This document shows positions 49,495 to 58,775 of a DNA stretch of 64,000 bases, piece after piece; the stretch's first letter is position 1, and the number at the start of each line of letters is the position of its first letter. The notes beneath the pieces were generated by a model that saw only the letters and a program-made list of their open reading frames with translations, had not been told where the DNA came from and searched no databases. This DNA is from Psettodes erumei (lineage: Eukaryota; Chordata; Actinopteri; Pleuronectiformes; Psettodidae): positions 1-64,000 of the forward strand of contig JAFBJZ010000905.1 of NCBI GenBank assembly GCA_016785225.1. Direction: 5' to 3'. The translations under genes and the position numbers were made by a program.

Positions 49495-51714
49495 ATGATG
49501 AAAAAACAACCAGCACAGTGGTTACTCAGTGCAGTGTCAGTGGGCATCGCCGGTATTATTTTAACCCAAAGCTATAGCACCGCTGTGGCAGAGACCAGCA
49601 CCGAAGGCTTTGTACCGACGCCTGAACAAAAAGTCACCACGCGCCAAGTCGCCGCCTTGCTAGATCGGAGTCATTATCTCAATCAGCCACTCGATAGCAA
49701 AATGGGTAGCGAGATTTTATCGATGTATATCGATAGCCTAGACCCCAATCACACCTTATTTTTGCAATCTGATGTCGATGAGTTTAAGAAAAAATACGCC
49801 GACGAGTTTGGCGCACGCCTCAAGCGCGGAGATTTGTCGGCGGGGGTAGAGATATTTGAGCGTTATCGCAAGCGCTCAAGTGAGTACTTCGCCATGGCAA
49901 GTAAAATGCTCAAGACCGATATTGATTTGACAGGTGATGAGACCATCGTTTTAGACCGTGAAAAGCTTGGGCATTTTAAGACCAAAAAAGAGCAACGTGA
50001 CTATTGGACGCGGCAGCTAAAATTTCAACTGATCAGCATCACCTTGGGGCAAGAAGACGAAAAAGCCAAAGAGCAGGTGTTTTTAAACAACCCCGATATC
50101 ACGCGTGGTCAAGACCTCGTCCGTGATGACAAACGCACACCAAGTGAGATATTACTCAAACGTCTCACACGTCAGCAAGAGCAGTTTAAACGTCTCAAAG
50201 ACGATGAAATCATGGAGACGATCTTAAATACAGCGATGCTGACCTATGACCCACACAGCAACTATTATGCGCCTATTCAAGCGACTGAGCTGCAAATTCA
50301 GTCAAGCTTGCAACTAGAAGGCATCGGTGTATCGATTCGCCCAGATCGCAAAAACCCAGACTATACGCGCATTGTCACGCTAGTCGATGGTGGCCCTGCA
50401 GCCAAAACTGGTCAGATAAAACCCAATGATTTGATCGTCGGTATCGCCAAAGACGGCAAAAACATGACCGATGTGGTCGGCTGGTCGACGCGAGAGATTG
50501 TCAGTTTGATTCGCGGTAAGCGCGGTACCTCAGTGACTCTCAAACTACGCCAGCCCAATACGCCAGACTCAAGTGCTCGCACCGTGACGGTGGTGCGCGA
50601 TATCATTCAACAAGAAGAGTCGGGCGTCAAGCAGCGCGTCGTCGAAGTACAGCGTCCTAATATTGACAAAACGCCCAAACGTATCGGTGTGCTTGAGATA
50701 CCAAGTTTTTATCTCAATTATCGCGCACGGCGCAATGGCGAAGACTATCGCAGCGTCAGTATCGATACCGAAAAGGCGCTAAAAGCCCTTAATAAAGAAA
50801 ATATCGATGGACTTGTGGTGGATTTACGCAACAACCCTGGCGGCTCTTTGGATGAAGTGGCCAAGATGCTGGGCTTTTTTATCAAGAGCGGGCCGCTCGT
50901 GCAGATTCGTGACAACCGTGGCAACATCCAAGTCTACCGCGACAACGATGGCGGCGAGCAGCTGTATGATGGCAAAATGGTGGTACTGACCAACTTAGCA
51001 TCTGCCTCGGCCAGCGAAATCTTTGCTGCCGCTATCCAAGACTACGGACGCGGACTGGTCGTTGGTAGTACGACCACCGGTAAAGGCTCTGCTCAAATCC
51101 AGCTTGATAGTCTAGCGCTTGGGACAGCGACCTTGACTCAGCGTAAGTTTTATCGTGTGACGGGCGGCAGTACGCAAAACAAAGGCGTCGTCCCAGATAT
51201 CGAGCTGGTCAATATCTATGATGATGCGACCTTTGGTGAGCGCGCGCAGAAAAAAGCCTTGCCTTGGGACACCATCAAAACAGCGCCGTACAAGCCTGAG
51301 GGCAAGTTTAGCAGCGATACCTTGGCGACACTCAATCAACAATCCAAGATTCGCCAACAGCAAAACCCGCAGTTCGTCTATCTCTCAACGCTCAATGATA
51401 TCCGTGATATGGAAGATGAGAAAAAACCCATTCGCTTAGATATCAATAGCCGCCGCGCCAAGATGCAGCTGATCGAAAAACGCTCGCTTGAGGCAGAAAA
51501 CAAGCGTCTGATTGCAACGGGCGAAAAGCCTTATAGTGATTGGAATACCTATCAAGCGGCGATGGATGCAAAGTTTGAAGAGCGCAGTCAGATGAAAGCC
51601 AATGAGCGCCCAGAGCTGCCAGAGGATGAAGCCTTTATCAATGAAGCTGCCTATATCATGCTAAGCGCAGAACCAAAGCAGCTGCTGAGCCCTAAAGAGG
51701 TGCTAGAGAAATGA
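49495..51714 (+). CDS. prc: Tail-specific (C-terminal processing) protease
   Basis: Periplasmic S41 serine protease that trims C-terminal tails of envelope proteins. 739 aa. The signal peptide covers about 30 residues (WLLSAVSVGIAGIILTQS). An N-terminal helical domain precedes a PDZ domain (residues ~250-340, LQLEGIGVSIRPDR and VDGGPAAKTGQIKPNDLIVG). The catalytic core has DGLVVDLRNNPGGSLDEVAK, the serine in LASASASEIFAAAIQDYGRG and the lysine in GSTTTGKGSAQ. The DUF3340-type C-terminal domain is present. The ribosome-binding site is weak; ATG 49495 or 49498 could start it. Confidence 0.96.
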   Translation: MMKKQPAQWLLSAVSVGIAGIILTQSYSTAVAETSTEGFVPTPEQKVTTRQVAALLDRSHYLNQPLDSKMGSEILSMYIDSLDPNHTLFLQSDVDEFKKKYADEFGARLKRGDLSAGVEIFERYRKRSSEYFAMASKMLKTDIDLTGDETIVLDREKLGHFKTKKEQRDYWTRQLKFQLISITLGQEDEKAKEQVFLNNPDITRGQDLVRDDKRTPSEILLKRLTRQQEQFKRLKDDEIMETILNTAMLTYDPHSNYYAPIQATELQIQSSLQLEGIGVSIRPDRKNPDYTRIVTLVDGGPAAKTGQIKPNDLIVGIAKDGKNMTDVVGWSTREIVSLIRGKRGTSVTLKLRQPNTPDSSARTVTVVRDIIQQEESGVKQRVVEVQRPNIDKTPKRIGVLEIPSFYLNYRARRNGEDYRSVSIDTEKALKALNKENIDGLVVDLRNNPGGSLDEVAKMLGFFIKSGPLVQIRDNRGNIQVYRDNDGGEQLYDGKMVVLTNLASASASEIFAAAIQDYGRGLVVGSTTTGKGSAQIQLDSLALGTATLTQRKFYRVTGGSTQNKGVVPDIELVNIYDDATFGERAQKKALPWDTIKTAPYKPEGKFSSDTLATLNQQSKIRQQQNPQFVYLSTLNDIRDMEDEKKPIRLDINSRRAKMQLIEKRSLEAENKRLIATGEKPYSDWNTYQAAMDAKFEERSQMKANERPELPEDEAFINEAAYIMLSAEPKQLLSPKEVLEK

Positions 51715-51990
51715 CGAGTGCTATCGAGATAACAATGGTATGTAAGCATATGCTTACACCGATTGACGTTTCGACCTCTTACTAACGATAGGGCAATCTG
51801 CGATTATAACTGTACGGCACGATTGAACGGAACGGTTCATGGATACTAGGGATTGGTATCTTAAAGGTCGCATCAGGGATAGGTGGTTTGCTGATTAGGG
51901 ATGATAGGGATGATAAGGCTGGATGCCTGTCAGTTATGAGATACCCCGGGATTAGGTATTTGATAACATTAACATGGATGGTTAGTGATA

Positions 51991-52023
51991 AAAGCCGCAT
52001 AATGCTTGTCGTTATGCGGCTTT
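51991..52023 (+). terminator. Possible terminator hairpin downstream of prc
   Basis: Perfect 12-bp stem AAAGCCGCATAA (51991-52002) / TTATGCGGCTTT (52012-52023). The T-run is short. It lies 276 bp after the prc stop. Confidence 0.55.
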
Positions 52024-52167
52024 GTTACGTCTAAAGGATGGCGGTTTAGTGGTAAACCATTGCGCCGGCTCTCAATGACACTTGTGCTAGCATGGTTCGG
52101 TCAGCTGCCCAAAACGCTGCTCCCATAAACGTACCGTATAAACGAGCAGGCACAAAACAGCAGGCAT

Positions 52168-52196
52168 AAAAAAAGCCGACTCAATTGAGTCGACTC
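52168..52196 (-). terminator. Terminator downstream of slyD
   Basis: Palindrome CGACTCAATTGAGTCG (52177-52192). Read on the minus strand it runs into GGCTTTTTTT, about 75 bp past the slyD stop. Confidence 0.75.
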
Positions 52197-52265
52197 TGTT
52201 GGCCAGTTGGCTGATGTATCTTATAGCCACCAGACCTTTTACTGCTTACCAAATGCAAGTAGCGA

Positions 52266-52751
52266 TTAGTGCTGAACGCCACCAGCGCCATGTACATGGC
52301 CGTGGTTTAGCTCGTCTTCAGTAGCAGCGCGCACTTCTTGAATCTCAACATCAAACGTCAAGCGCTTACCAGCCAATGGATGGTTGGCATCGACAGTGAC
52401 TTCTTGGTCGTTTACGTCAGTGACTGTCACTAGCATCACTTGGCCACCCGCTTCTGACTGGAACTGCATACCAGGCTGAATATCATCAACGCCTTGGAAG
52501 TTTTCGCGTGGTACGCGCTGTACCGCTTGCTCTTGGTACTCACCGTAGCCGTCAGCAGGCTCTACGACAGCGTTTACTTTTTCGCCAGCAGATTTGCCTT
52601 CTAGTTGTTTTTCTAGACCTGGGATGATATTGCTGTGACCATGTAGATAGGCAAGTGGTTGACCTTCTGGTGACTGGTCAAGGATGTTGCCTTCGTCGTC
52701 TTTTAGCGTGTAATTGAATGTGACGGCGGTGTCTTTTGCGATAGTAGTCAT
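52266..52751 (-). CDS. slyD: FKBP-type peptidyl-prolyl isomerase, SlyD family
   Basis: Prolyl isomerase and chaperone, 161 aa, cytoplasmic. The FKBP domain begins VTFNYTLKDDEGNILDQS and contains LAYLHGHSNIIPGLEKQLEG. The insert-in-flap chaperone domain runs from VNAVVEPADGYGEYQEQAVQ to VDANHPLAGKRLTFDVEIQE. The tail HGHVHGAGGVQH has only four histidines and no cysteines, so nickel binding is likely weaker than in E. coli SlyD. Confidence 0.92.
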   Translation of the reverse strand: MTTIAKDTAVTFNYTLKDDEGNILDQSPEGQPLAYLHGHSNIIPGLEKQLEGKSAGEKVNAVVEPADGYGEYQEQAVQRVPRENFQGVDDIQPGMQFQSEAGGQVMLVTVTDVNDQEVTVDANHPLAGKRLTFDVEIQEVRAATEDELNHGHVHGAGGVQH

Positions 52752-53096
52752 AAAATATCCTAAATATATCGATGTAAAAAATTAAATACGGTTGCAATAA
52801 ACCTAAAAAAGCCAATCAGCCAGCCAAATAGCCACGTCATTAGTCAATTATCATCAGTTTATTTCGGTTTATAAAAGTAACTTTAGCAGTTAGCATCTTT
52901 AATTGAGATGGCTTTGATAACTTTCAAGGCAAAAAACAGAAAAAATGCCAATTAATCACGTTAAATAGCTATTTTTTTGAAATATAAACGGATGGACTCG
53001 CCAGATGCCTGAACGCTCCAGTATAAAACGTTTGCCAGTTGCGTTTTGTCTGTCGGGCTTCTACCATAATGATAACCATAAAAATGAGACAAGAAA
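52752..53096. other. Divergent region between slyD and the M61 peptidase
   Basis: 345 bp, AT-rich, no gene. It holds both promoters; no clear repeat found. Confidence 0.35.
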
Positions 53097-55110
53097 ATGA
53101 CACAGATTACCTCAAAGACCAATGAGCAGCCAGCCAACTATGATGCCAACGTACAGAGTACAGCAGACATCGACATTCGTTATCGTTTCGATTTTTGCCC
53201 GTTTTGCTGAGCATTTGGTGGATGTGACGCTGAGCTTTACCGCCAGCACCGATGCGCCGCAGCTTTGGCTACCTGCGTGGATACCAGGCAGCTACTTGAT
53301 GCGCGAGTTTGCTCGCAATATCACCGCTGTCCATTATCAGGTGCTAGATGAGCAGGATACAGCTCGTGATACGTCGTCACAGCCTTATCGTGGCCAAAAA
53401 ATAGACAAGCATACATGGCAGCTCCCGCAGATAAAGGCAGGGCAGAGCGTCAGCGTTCATTATGAGGTCTACTGTTATGATCTGTCGGTGCGCACCGCCT
53501 ACGTCGATCAGCAGCGACTGTATGGCAATTTTACCTCGCTTGCATTGGCTGTTGAAGGGCAAGAGCAGCAAAAGCTGCAAGTGAGTCTTATCGTTCCTGC
53601 AACGTTTTTGGCAGATAAGGATGAGGCGCGTGTTTGTCTGGCGATAGGCGTGGACTACACAGAGCTGCAGCTAGAGGGGCAGCTGTGCTTTGCGCTACAA
53701 GTGCCCAGCTATCATGACTTGATTGACTATCCGTTTGAGATTGCCGAGCAAGATAGGTTTGATTTTATTATTCAAGACAGCGCGCATCAGACGCTGCGTC
53801 ACCGTTTTTATCTGTCAGGCAAGCACAGCAGCAATATGGGCAGGTTGCAGCAGGACATCACCCAGATCTGCCAAAGCTATGTAGACTGGCTAGGCGATGC
53901 ACCTTTTGCAGATTATACCTTTATGACCTTTGCCAGTGGGCAGGACTATGGCGGGCTTGAGCATATCAATTCTACCAGCCTGATCACCCCGCGCCGCGAC
54001 CTGCCAAGTGTCGATGAGCCAAAAATACCCAGCAGCGATTATCAGCGTTTTTTGGGCTTGTGTAGTCATGAGTACTTTCATGCATGGTGGGTCAAGACGG
54101 TGCGCCCCGATGTGATGCTCGAGGTTGATTTACGAAAGGAGGCCTTTACGCCTTTGCTATGGGTGTTTGAGGGCTTTACCTCCTATGTGGACGACTTTAT
54201 GCTGCAAGCATCAGGCGTCATCGATAAAGCCAGCTATCTGAAGCTGCTGGCTGAGCAAATCAATCGCTACTACCAGACGCCAGGGCGCGCATATCAGAGC
54301 GTGGCTGAGTCGAGCTTTGATGCTTGGATTAAGCTGTATCGCAATGATGAAAACACAGGTAACGCAGGTATCAGCTATTATAATAAAGGCGCCTTGGTAG
54401 CGCTTTGTTTGGATCTGACTTTGCTAGAGAAAACCAAGGGACGCTATCGCTTGTTTGATGTGATACAGGCATTTTATCGACAGGCCAAGCAAAATGACAA
54501 GAAGCGCATCGGTATCAGCAGTGCCGATATGGGCGCGGTCATCAGTCAGTTTATGCCATTTGATGTCTGGCAGGACTTTGAGCGCCGCTACGTCAATGGC
54601 GTTGAGGCGTTGCCGATACAGACATTGCTGAGTGCCAATGGTGTCAAGTTACATGTCAATAGTAAGGAGACGGCGGACAAGCACATGCCTTGGGGTATGC
54701 GCTGTAGCGACACCCCAGCAGGTCTCAAAGTCAATCGAGTCCTGCGCGGTAGTGCAGCGGCGCGTGCGGGTATCTCCGCCCATGATGTGATCGTCGCCAT
54801 CGATGGTATCAAAGCCGATGCCAAACAGCTATCGTCTCTGAGTACGTCTGCGCGCAAGATTGACTGTCATTTGTTTCGCCGAGATGAGCTGATGTCGGTC
54901 ACCGTATTACCCAAAGCGGCCGCCGAAAAGAAAAGTGCACCGGCAGATATTGAGCAAGATAGCCTTTATAAAGACGGCCTCCATCAAGATTGCCCTTATA
55001 AAGTCACTTTGCATCTTGCAACACCCACGAGCGCATCGCCCAGTGATGAGGCGGCATCGCCGACCCAAGCAGGCTGGCATACATGGCTAAATGTGTGGGC
55101 AGATAGGTAG
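53097..55110 (+). CDS. M61 (glycyl aminopeptidase) family peptidase with PDZ domain, probable frameshift near the start
   Basis: Zinc metallopeptidase, about 670 aa. The N-terminal domain has LPAWIPGSYLMREFARNI. The metal site is HEYFHAWWVKTVRP, with the downstream Glu in LLWVFEGFTSYVDDF. A PDZ domain lies near the C-terminus (LKVNRVLRGSAAARAGISAH, then DVIVAIDG). The simplest open frame starts at ATG 53122, but its first 25 residues do not fit the family. Removing one T from the run 53192-53196 joins the frame from ATG 53097, giving DIRYRFDFARFAEHLVDVTL, a typical M61 opening. I therefore prefer 53097. No signal peptide; substrate unknown. Confidence 0.85.
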
Positions 55111-55163
55111 GCTAAAGTCGCCCTTTCGTTGTCTGAGAGTAGATTAGAGGCTAAGGGCTGTTC

Positions 55164-55197
55164 GCTGTGTCGCCAGAGAGAGGCTTGGTGACACAGC
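55164..55197. terminator. Possible hairpin between convergent genes
   Basis: Stem GCTGTGTCGCC (55164-55174) / GGTGACACAGC (55187-55197) with one wobble. It has no T-run; termination is uncertain. Confidence 0.4.
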
Positions 55198-55223
55198 TGG
55201 CTTGCTATGTATTTTGTGTGTAT

Positions 55224-56093
55224 TTACGACTCACCATCTTTGGCGGGTGCTGTAGCCGGCTCCTTAGACGGCTGAGATTGAGACGATTGAGCATGATCGT
55301 CTGACGCCTCAGTAGTAGAGTCCGCATCTGCACTGGTATTTGTCTCAGCGGCGTCCGCGCTATGGCTTGCAATCCATTTTTGCATCAGCTCAATCTCAGC
55401 TTGCTGGGTGTCGATGATGCTTTGTGCCAACTGGCGCATCTCTTCGTCAGTGCCGTACTTGAGCTGTACGTTGGCCATATCTACCGCGCCGATATGATGC
55501 GGCAGCATACCGCGAGCAAACGCCATGTCTGGCTGCGGGTCGGCGATACCAAGCACCATATCACCGTGTAAGACATCCATGCTTCTGGCATAGGCCTGCT
55601 GCATGGCTTCTGTATGCGGGTTGGTTTTGACGGTGTCGGGGTGGCTGGCAAGCCATTTATTTAACGTATCAATCTCTGGCTGCTGGGCATCAATGACGTT
55701 TTGCGCCAGTTGCCGCATGCTATCATCTGTCCCGTATTTTAGCTGGATCTTTGCCATCTCGATCGCTCCGCGATGATGACCAAGCATGGCTTTGGCAAAC
55801 GCGGTATCAGGATCGTTATAACCCATACCGATCATCATCTCATCGTGCATACGCGTCATCGCCCTCGTATAGTCTCTGAGCATATCGGTCATTTGTGTCT
55901 CGTTTGCTGCATCATCTTTAGCCAGCACATCGTCCGTTTGCGCATCAGATGGATTGATCTCTAGGTCGGTCACGGGCGGCGTTGCGGTATCGCTAGGCGT
56001 CGCCTCATCCTCAGTCGCCGGCTGACAGGCACTTAATATCAGCGCAGCAGCAATACTGGTGGCAAGCAAAGAAAAGCGACGAGAAGCAATCAT
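55224..56093 (-). CDS. Lipoprotein with two DUF305 domains
   Basis: 289 aa. The signal peptide ends in LILSACQP, a clear lipobox, so it is a lipoprotein. Two DUF305 (ferritin-like helical) repeats follow. The first has GYNDPDTAFAKAMLGHHRGA, and the second GIADPQPDMAFARGMLPHHI, each followed by AKIQLKYGTDDSMRQLAQ-type helices. The paired His/Met residues resemble metal-binding sites; DUF305 proteins often sit with copper resistance genes, but none is here. The tail is Ala/Ser/Asp-rich. A metal-binding role is inferred. Confidence 0.88.
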   Translation of the reverse strand: MIASRRFSLLATSIAAALILSACQPATEDEATPSDTATPPVTDLEINPSDAQTDDVLAKDDAANETQMTDMLRDYTRAMTRMHDEMMIGMGYNDPDTAFAKAMLGHHRGAIEMAKIQLKYGTDDSMRQLAQNVIDAQQPEIDTLNKWLASHPDTVKTNPHTEAMQQAYARSMDVLHGDMVLGIADPQPDMAFARGMLPHHIGAVDMANVQLKYGTDEEMRQLAQSIIDTQQAEIELMQKWIASHSADAAETNTSADADSTTEASDDHAQSSQSQPSKEPATAPAKDGES

Positions 56094-56203
56094 GACATAT
56101 TCCTATTATAAAGCGGCAATGATAAAAACAGACGAGTGATGAGATAATATCCGTAATGTGCTGAATCTTAACAGATAAACCTTACCAGTTCGAGACATGA
56201 TGT

Positions 56204-56836
56204 TTAGAGCGTGTGCCCAATCCCTAATTGTCGACAGCGCTCGTCATTTAGATGAATACGGACAAACTCACCGACCCCCAAACCGCCTAACTCAAACCCT
56301 GCAACCGACCAGCGTATCAAACGCAGACAAGGCAGACCCACATGAGCGGTCATACGCCTGACTTGGCGGTTTTTGCCTTCGTAGATGGTCAGCATTAGCC
56401 AAGACGTTGGGACGTTTTTGCGCTCACGTATCGGTGGGTTGCGGGGCCATAAGGCTATTGGCAAGTCCGCCTCTGTGACCATCTGGGCGAGCGCAGGTAA
56501 AGTTTTACCGTCCTTTAAGTGCACGCCTTTGCTCAGGGCTTGTAGCTGTGCAGGCGTTGCGATCCCCTCGACCTGTACCAAATAGGTCTTGCCTTGCTTG
56601 TGCTTGTCTTTTTCAAAGCTCGCCGCCGATGGTGGCTGGGTAATGGCTTTGTTGACGCGGCCATCACTGGTCAAGATCAGTAGCCCCTCTGAGGTTGCAT
56701 CAAGCCGGCCCGCCACTCGCAGCGACTTATCGGTAAAGTATGGCGATAGGGTGGCGTGGTCATTATTACTGTCGTCACGGAACTGACTTTGCACCCCATA
56801 AGGCTTATTGAATAAAATGAGACTAGAGCTCGGCAT
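56204..56836 (-). CDS. rluE: 23S rRNA pseudouridine synthase RluE
   Basis: RsuA-family pseudouridine synthase (U2457 in E. coli). About 210 aa from ATG 56836, which has AGGA nine bases upstream; a longer frame to 56875 exists. LILFNKPYGVQSQF opens the domain, the catalytic Asp is in VAGRLDATSEGLLILTSDG, and EGKNRQVRRMTAHVGLPCLR is the family's final motif. It lacks the S4 domain, which favours RluE over RluB, RluF or RsuA. Confidence 0.9.
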   Translation of the reverse strand: MPSSSLILFNKPYGVQSQFRDDSNNDHATLSPYFTDKSLRVAGRLDATSEGLLILTSDGRVNKAITQPPSAASFEKDKHKQGKTYLVQVEGIATPAQLQALSKGVHLKDGKTLPALAQMVTEADLPIALWPRNPPIRERKNVPTSWLMLTIYEGKNRQVRRMTAHVGLPCLRLIRWSVAGFELGGLGVGEFVRIHLNDERCRQLGIGHTL

Positions 56837-57343
56837 GGTGTAAGCATTCCTAAAATAAACTGACAAAGCGGTCAAAGGGCACTATGAAGTATAAAACAAG
56901 TATAAAAATTGCCGCTTGTAACCGTTGATGTGGTATCGGTCTTGAATGCTGCGACTATAACACCGTCCCATCGGTGAATAAATACCATGTTATTATTATG
57001 GTTTTATATCTTTGATATCCCGATAGGCGCTATAGTCAATCCGGTATAAAAATAATCTGATAGCCACGTATCCGATTTTAAACGATAAATGGCGAAGCAG
57101 CATACAGTAACGTCTCATCAAAACCCTAGCATATAACGCCTTTTGATTTGTTAATACTGTATAAACTATCTTTATAATTATGCTCGTTATGGGCCAATTG
57201 TGTTTTTGTCCTCTATGGTTTGGGTAAGTTTTGCAGTATGGTAAATGGCATAAGGCGTTACTCATCAGATTGGCAAAATTACGATAAATGACCAAGATAT
57301 ATAATTAAATAACTCATAATTAAATCATTAAGGAGTGTTACCC
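56837..57343. other. Divergent region between rluE and icd
   Basis: 507 bp, no gene. ATAATTAAAT occurs twice, at 57301-57310 and 57316-57325, just before the ribosome-binding site AAGGAG of icd. The repeat may be AT-rich coincidence. Confidence 0.4.
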
Positions 57344-58603
57344 ATGTCCTACGATAAAGTGATCGTCCCAAGAGACGGCGAAAAAGTCACGGTAAATGCT
57401 GACTTGTCTTTAAATGTGCCCAATCATCCGATTATCCCTTTTGTCGAGGGTGATGGTATCGGAGTCGATATCACGCCTGTGATGATAAAGGTCGTCAATG
57501 CAGCAGTAGACAAGGCTTATCATGGCAAAAAATCCATCATTTGGATGGAGAACCTATCTCGGCGAAAAAGCGGCAAAAGTATACGATGGGGATTATTTGC
57601 CCAATGAGACGCTGGAGATTTTAAAAGACTATGTCATCAGTATCAAAGGGCCATTGACGACCCCAGTGGGCGGTGGTTTTCGCTCGCTCAACGTCGCGGT
57701 ACGCCAAGAGCTCGACTTGTATGTGTGCCAGCGCCCGTGCGCTGGTTTGAAGGGGTGCCAAGCCCAGTGCAGCATCCCGAGCTGACAGACATGGTGATCT
57801 TCCGCGAAAACTCAGAAGATATCTATGCTGGCATCGAATGGAAGGCGGGCAGTGATGAGGCTAAAAAGGTCATTAAGTTTTTAAAAGAAGAGATGGGCGT
57901 CACCAAGATTCGCTTCGATGATGACTGCGGTATCGGCATCAAACCTGTCTCAAAAGAAGGCTCGCAGCGCTTAGTGCGTAAGGCCATCCAGTATGCCATC
58001 GACAATGATTTGCCTAATGTCACCTTGGTGCACAAGGGCAATATCATGAAATTTACCGAAGGCGCGTTTAAGGATTGGGGCTATGAGCTTGCCGCCGAGC
58101 GCTTCGGTGCCGAGCTATTGGATGGCGGGCCTTGGATGACGATGAAAAACCCAAAAACAGGCAATGACATCGTCATCAAAGACGTCATCGCTGATGCCTT
58201 TTTGCAGCAAATCCTCATGCGCCCTGCTGATTATTCGGTGGTGGCAACGCTCAACCTAAACGGCGATTATATATCCGACGCCCTCGCAGCAGAAGTGGGC
58301 GGCATCGGTATCGCACCAGGTGCCAATAAAGGCGGCGCAATCGCGGTTTATGAAGCGACGCATGGTACTGCACCCAAATACGCCGGACAAAACAAAGTCA
58401 ACCCAGGGTCGCTCATCTTATCAGCTGAGATGATGCTACGTGACATGGGCTGGACGGAAGCGGCTGATTTGATCATCAGCGGCATCCAAGGCGCTATCGC
58501 TAATAAGACAGTGACCTATGATTTTGAGCGGTTGATGCCAGATGCCATTTTGCTGAGTACTTCTGAGTTTGGTAAAGCCATTATCAAGCACATGCACGCT
58601 TAA
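57344..58603 (+). CDS. icd: NADP-dependent isocitrate dehydrogenase (homodimeric type), two frame breaks
   Basis: TCA-cycle enzyme, about 419 aa when joined. The N-terminus IPFVEGDGIGVDITPVMIKV, substrate-binding FRSLNVAVRQELDLYVC, FRENSEDIYAGIEW and the cofactor region PGANKGGAIAVYEATHGTAP are all present. A base seems extra in CC 57553-57554 (WMEN then YLGEKAAKVYDGDYLP). One base is missing near 57737 (CQRP then VRWFEGVPSPVQ). ATG 57344 has AAGGAG nine bases upstream. As the second icd in the window is truncated, a real loss here would leave neither copy intact, so sequencing error is favoured. Confidence 0.93.
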
Positions 58604-58659
58604 GCGTCGGGGCATGTCTGCAACTTAATCAATGCGTCTTTACATAAGGACGCATCCTA

Positions 58660-58701
58660 AAAAAACACCCCTGAGATTTCAGATCTAAGGGGTGTTTTTT
58701 T
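58660..58701. terminator. Terminator between icd and the monomeric icd
   Basis: Stem AACACCCCT / AGGGGTGTT (about 58664-58672 / 58688-58696) with A and T runs on the two sides. It serves convergent genes. Confidence 0.85.
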
Positions 58702-58775
58702 ATGCTAAAAGTGGGCGTAAAGGCTTAAATACATCCTTTACGCCCAGCGCTCAGGCATATCAGCGGCGCATCAGA

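Larger units (their letters stand above)
51715..52265. other. Region between prc and slyD
   Basis: 551 bp, no gene supported. A hairpin at 51991-52023 and a slyD terminator near 52168-52192 are the structures I see, plus a short GATAGGGAT-type tandem repetition around 51894-51922. Confidence 0.4.
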
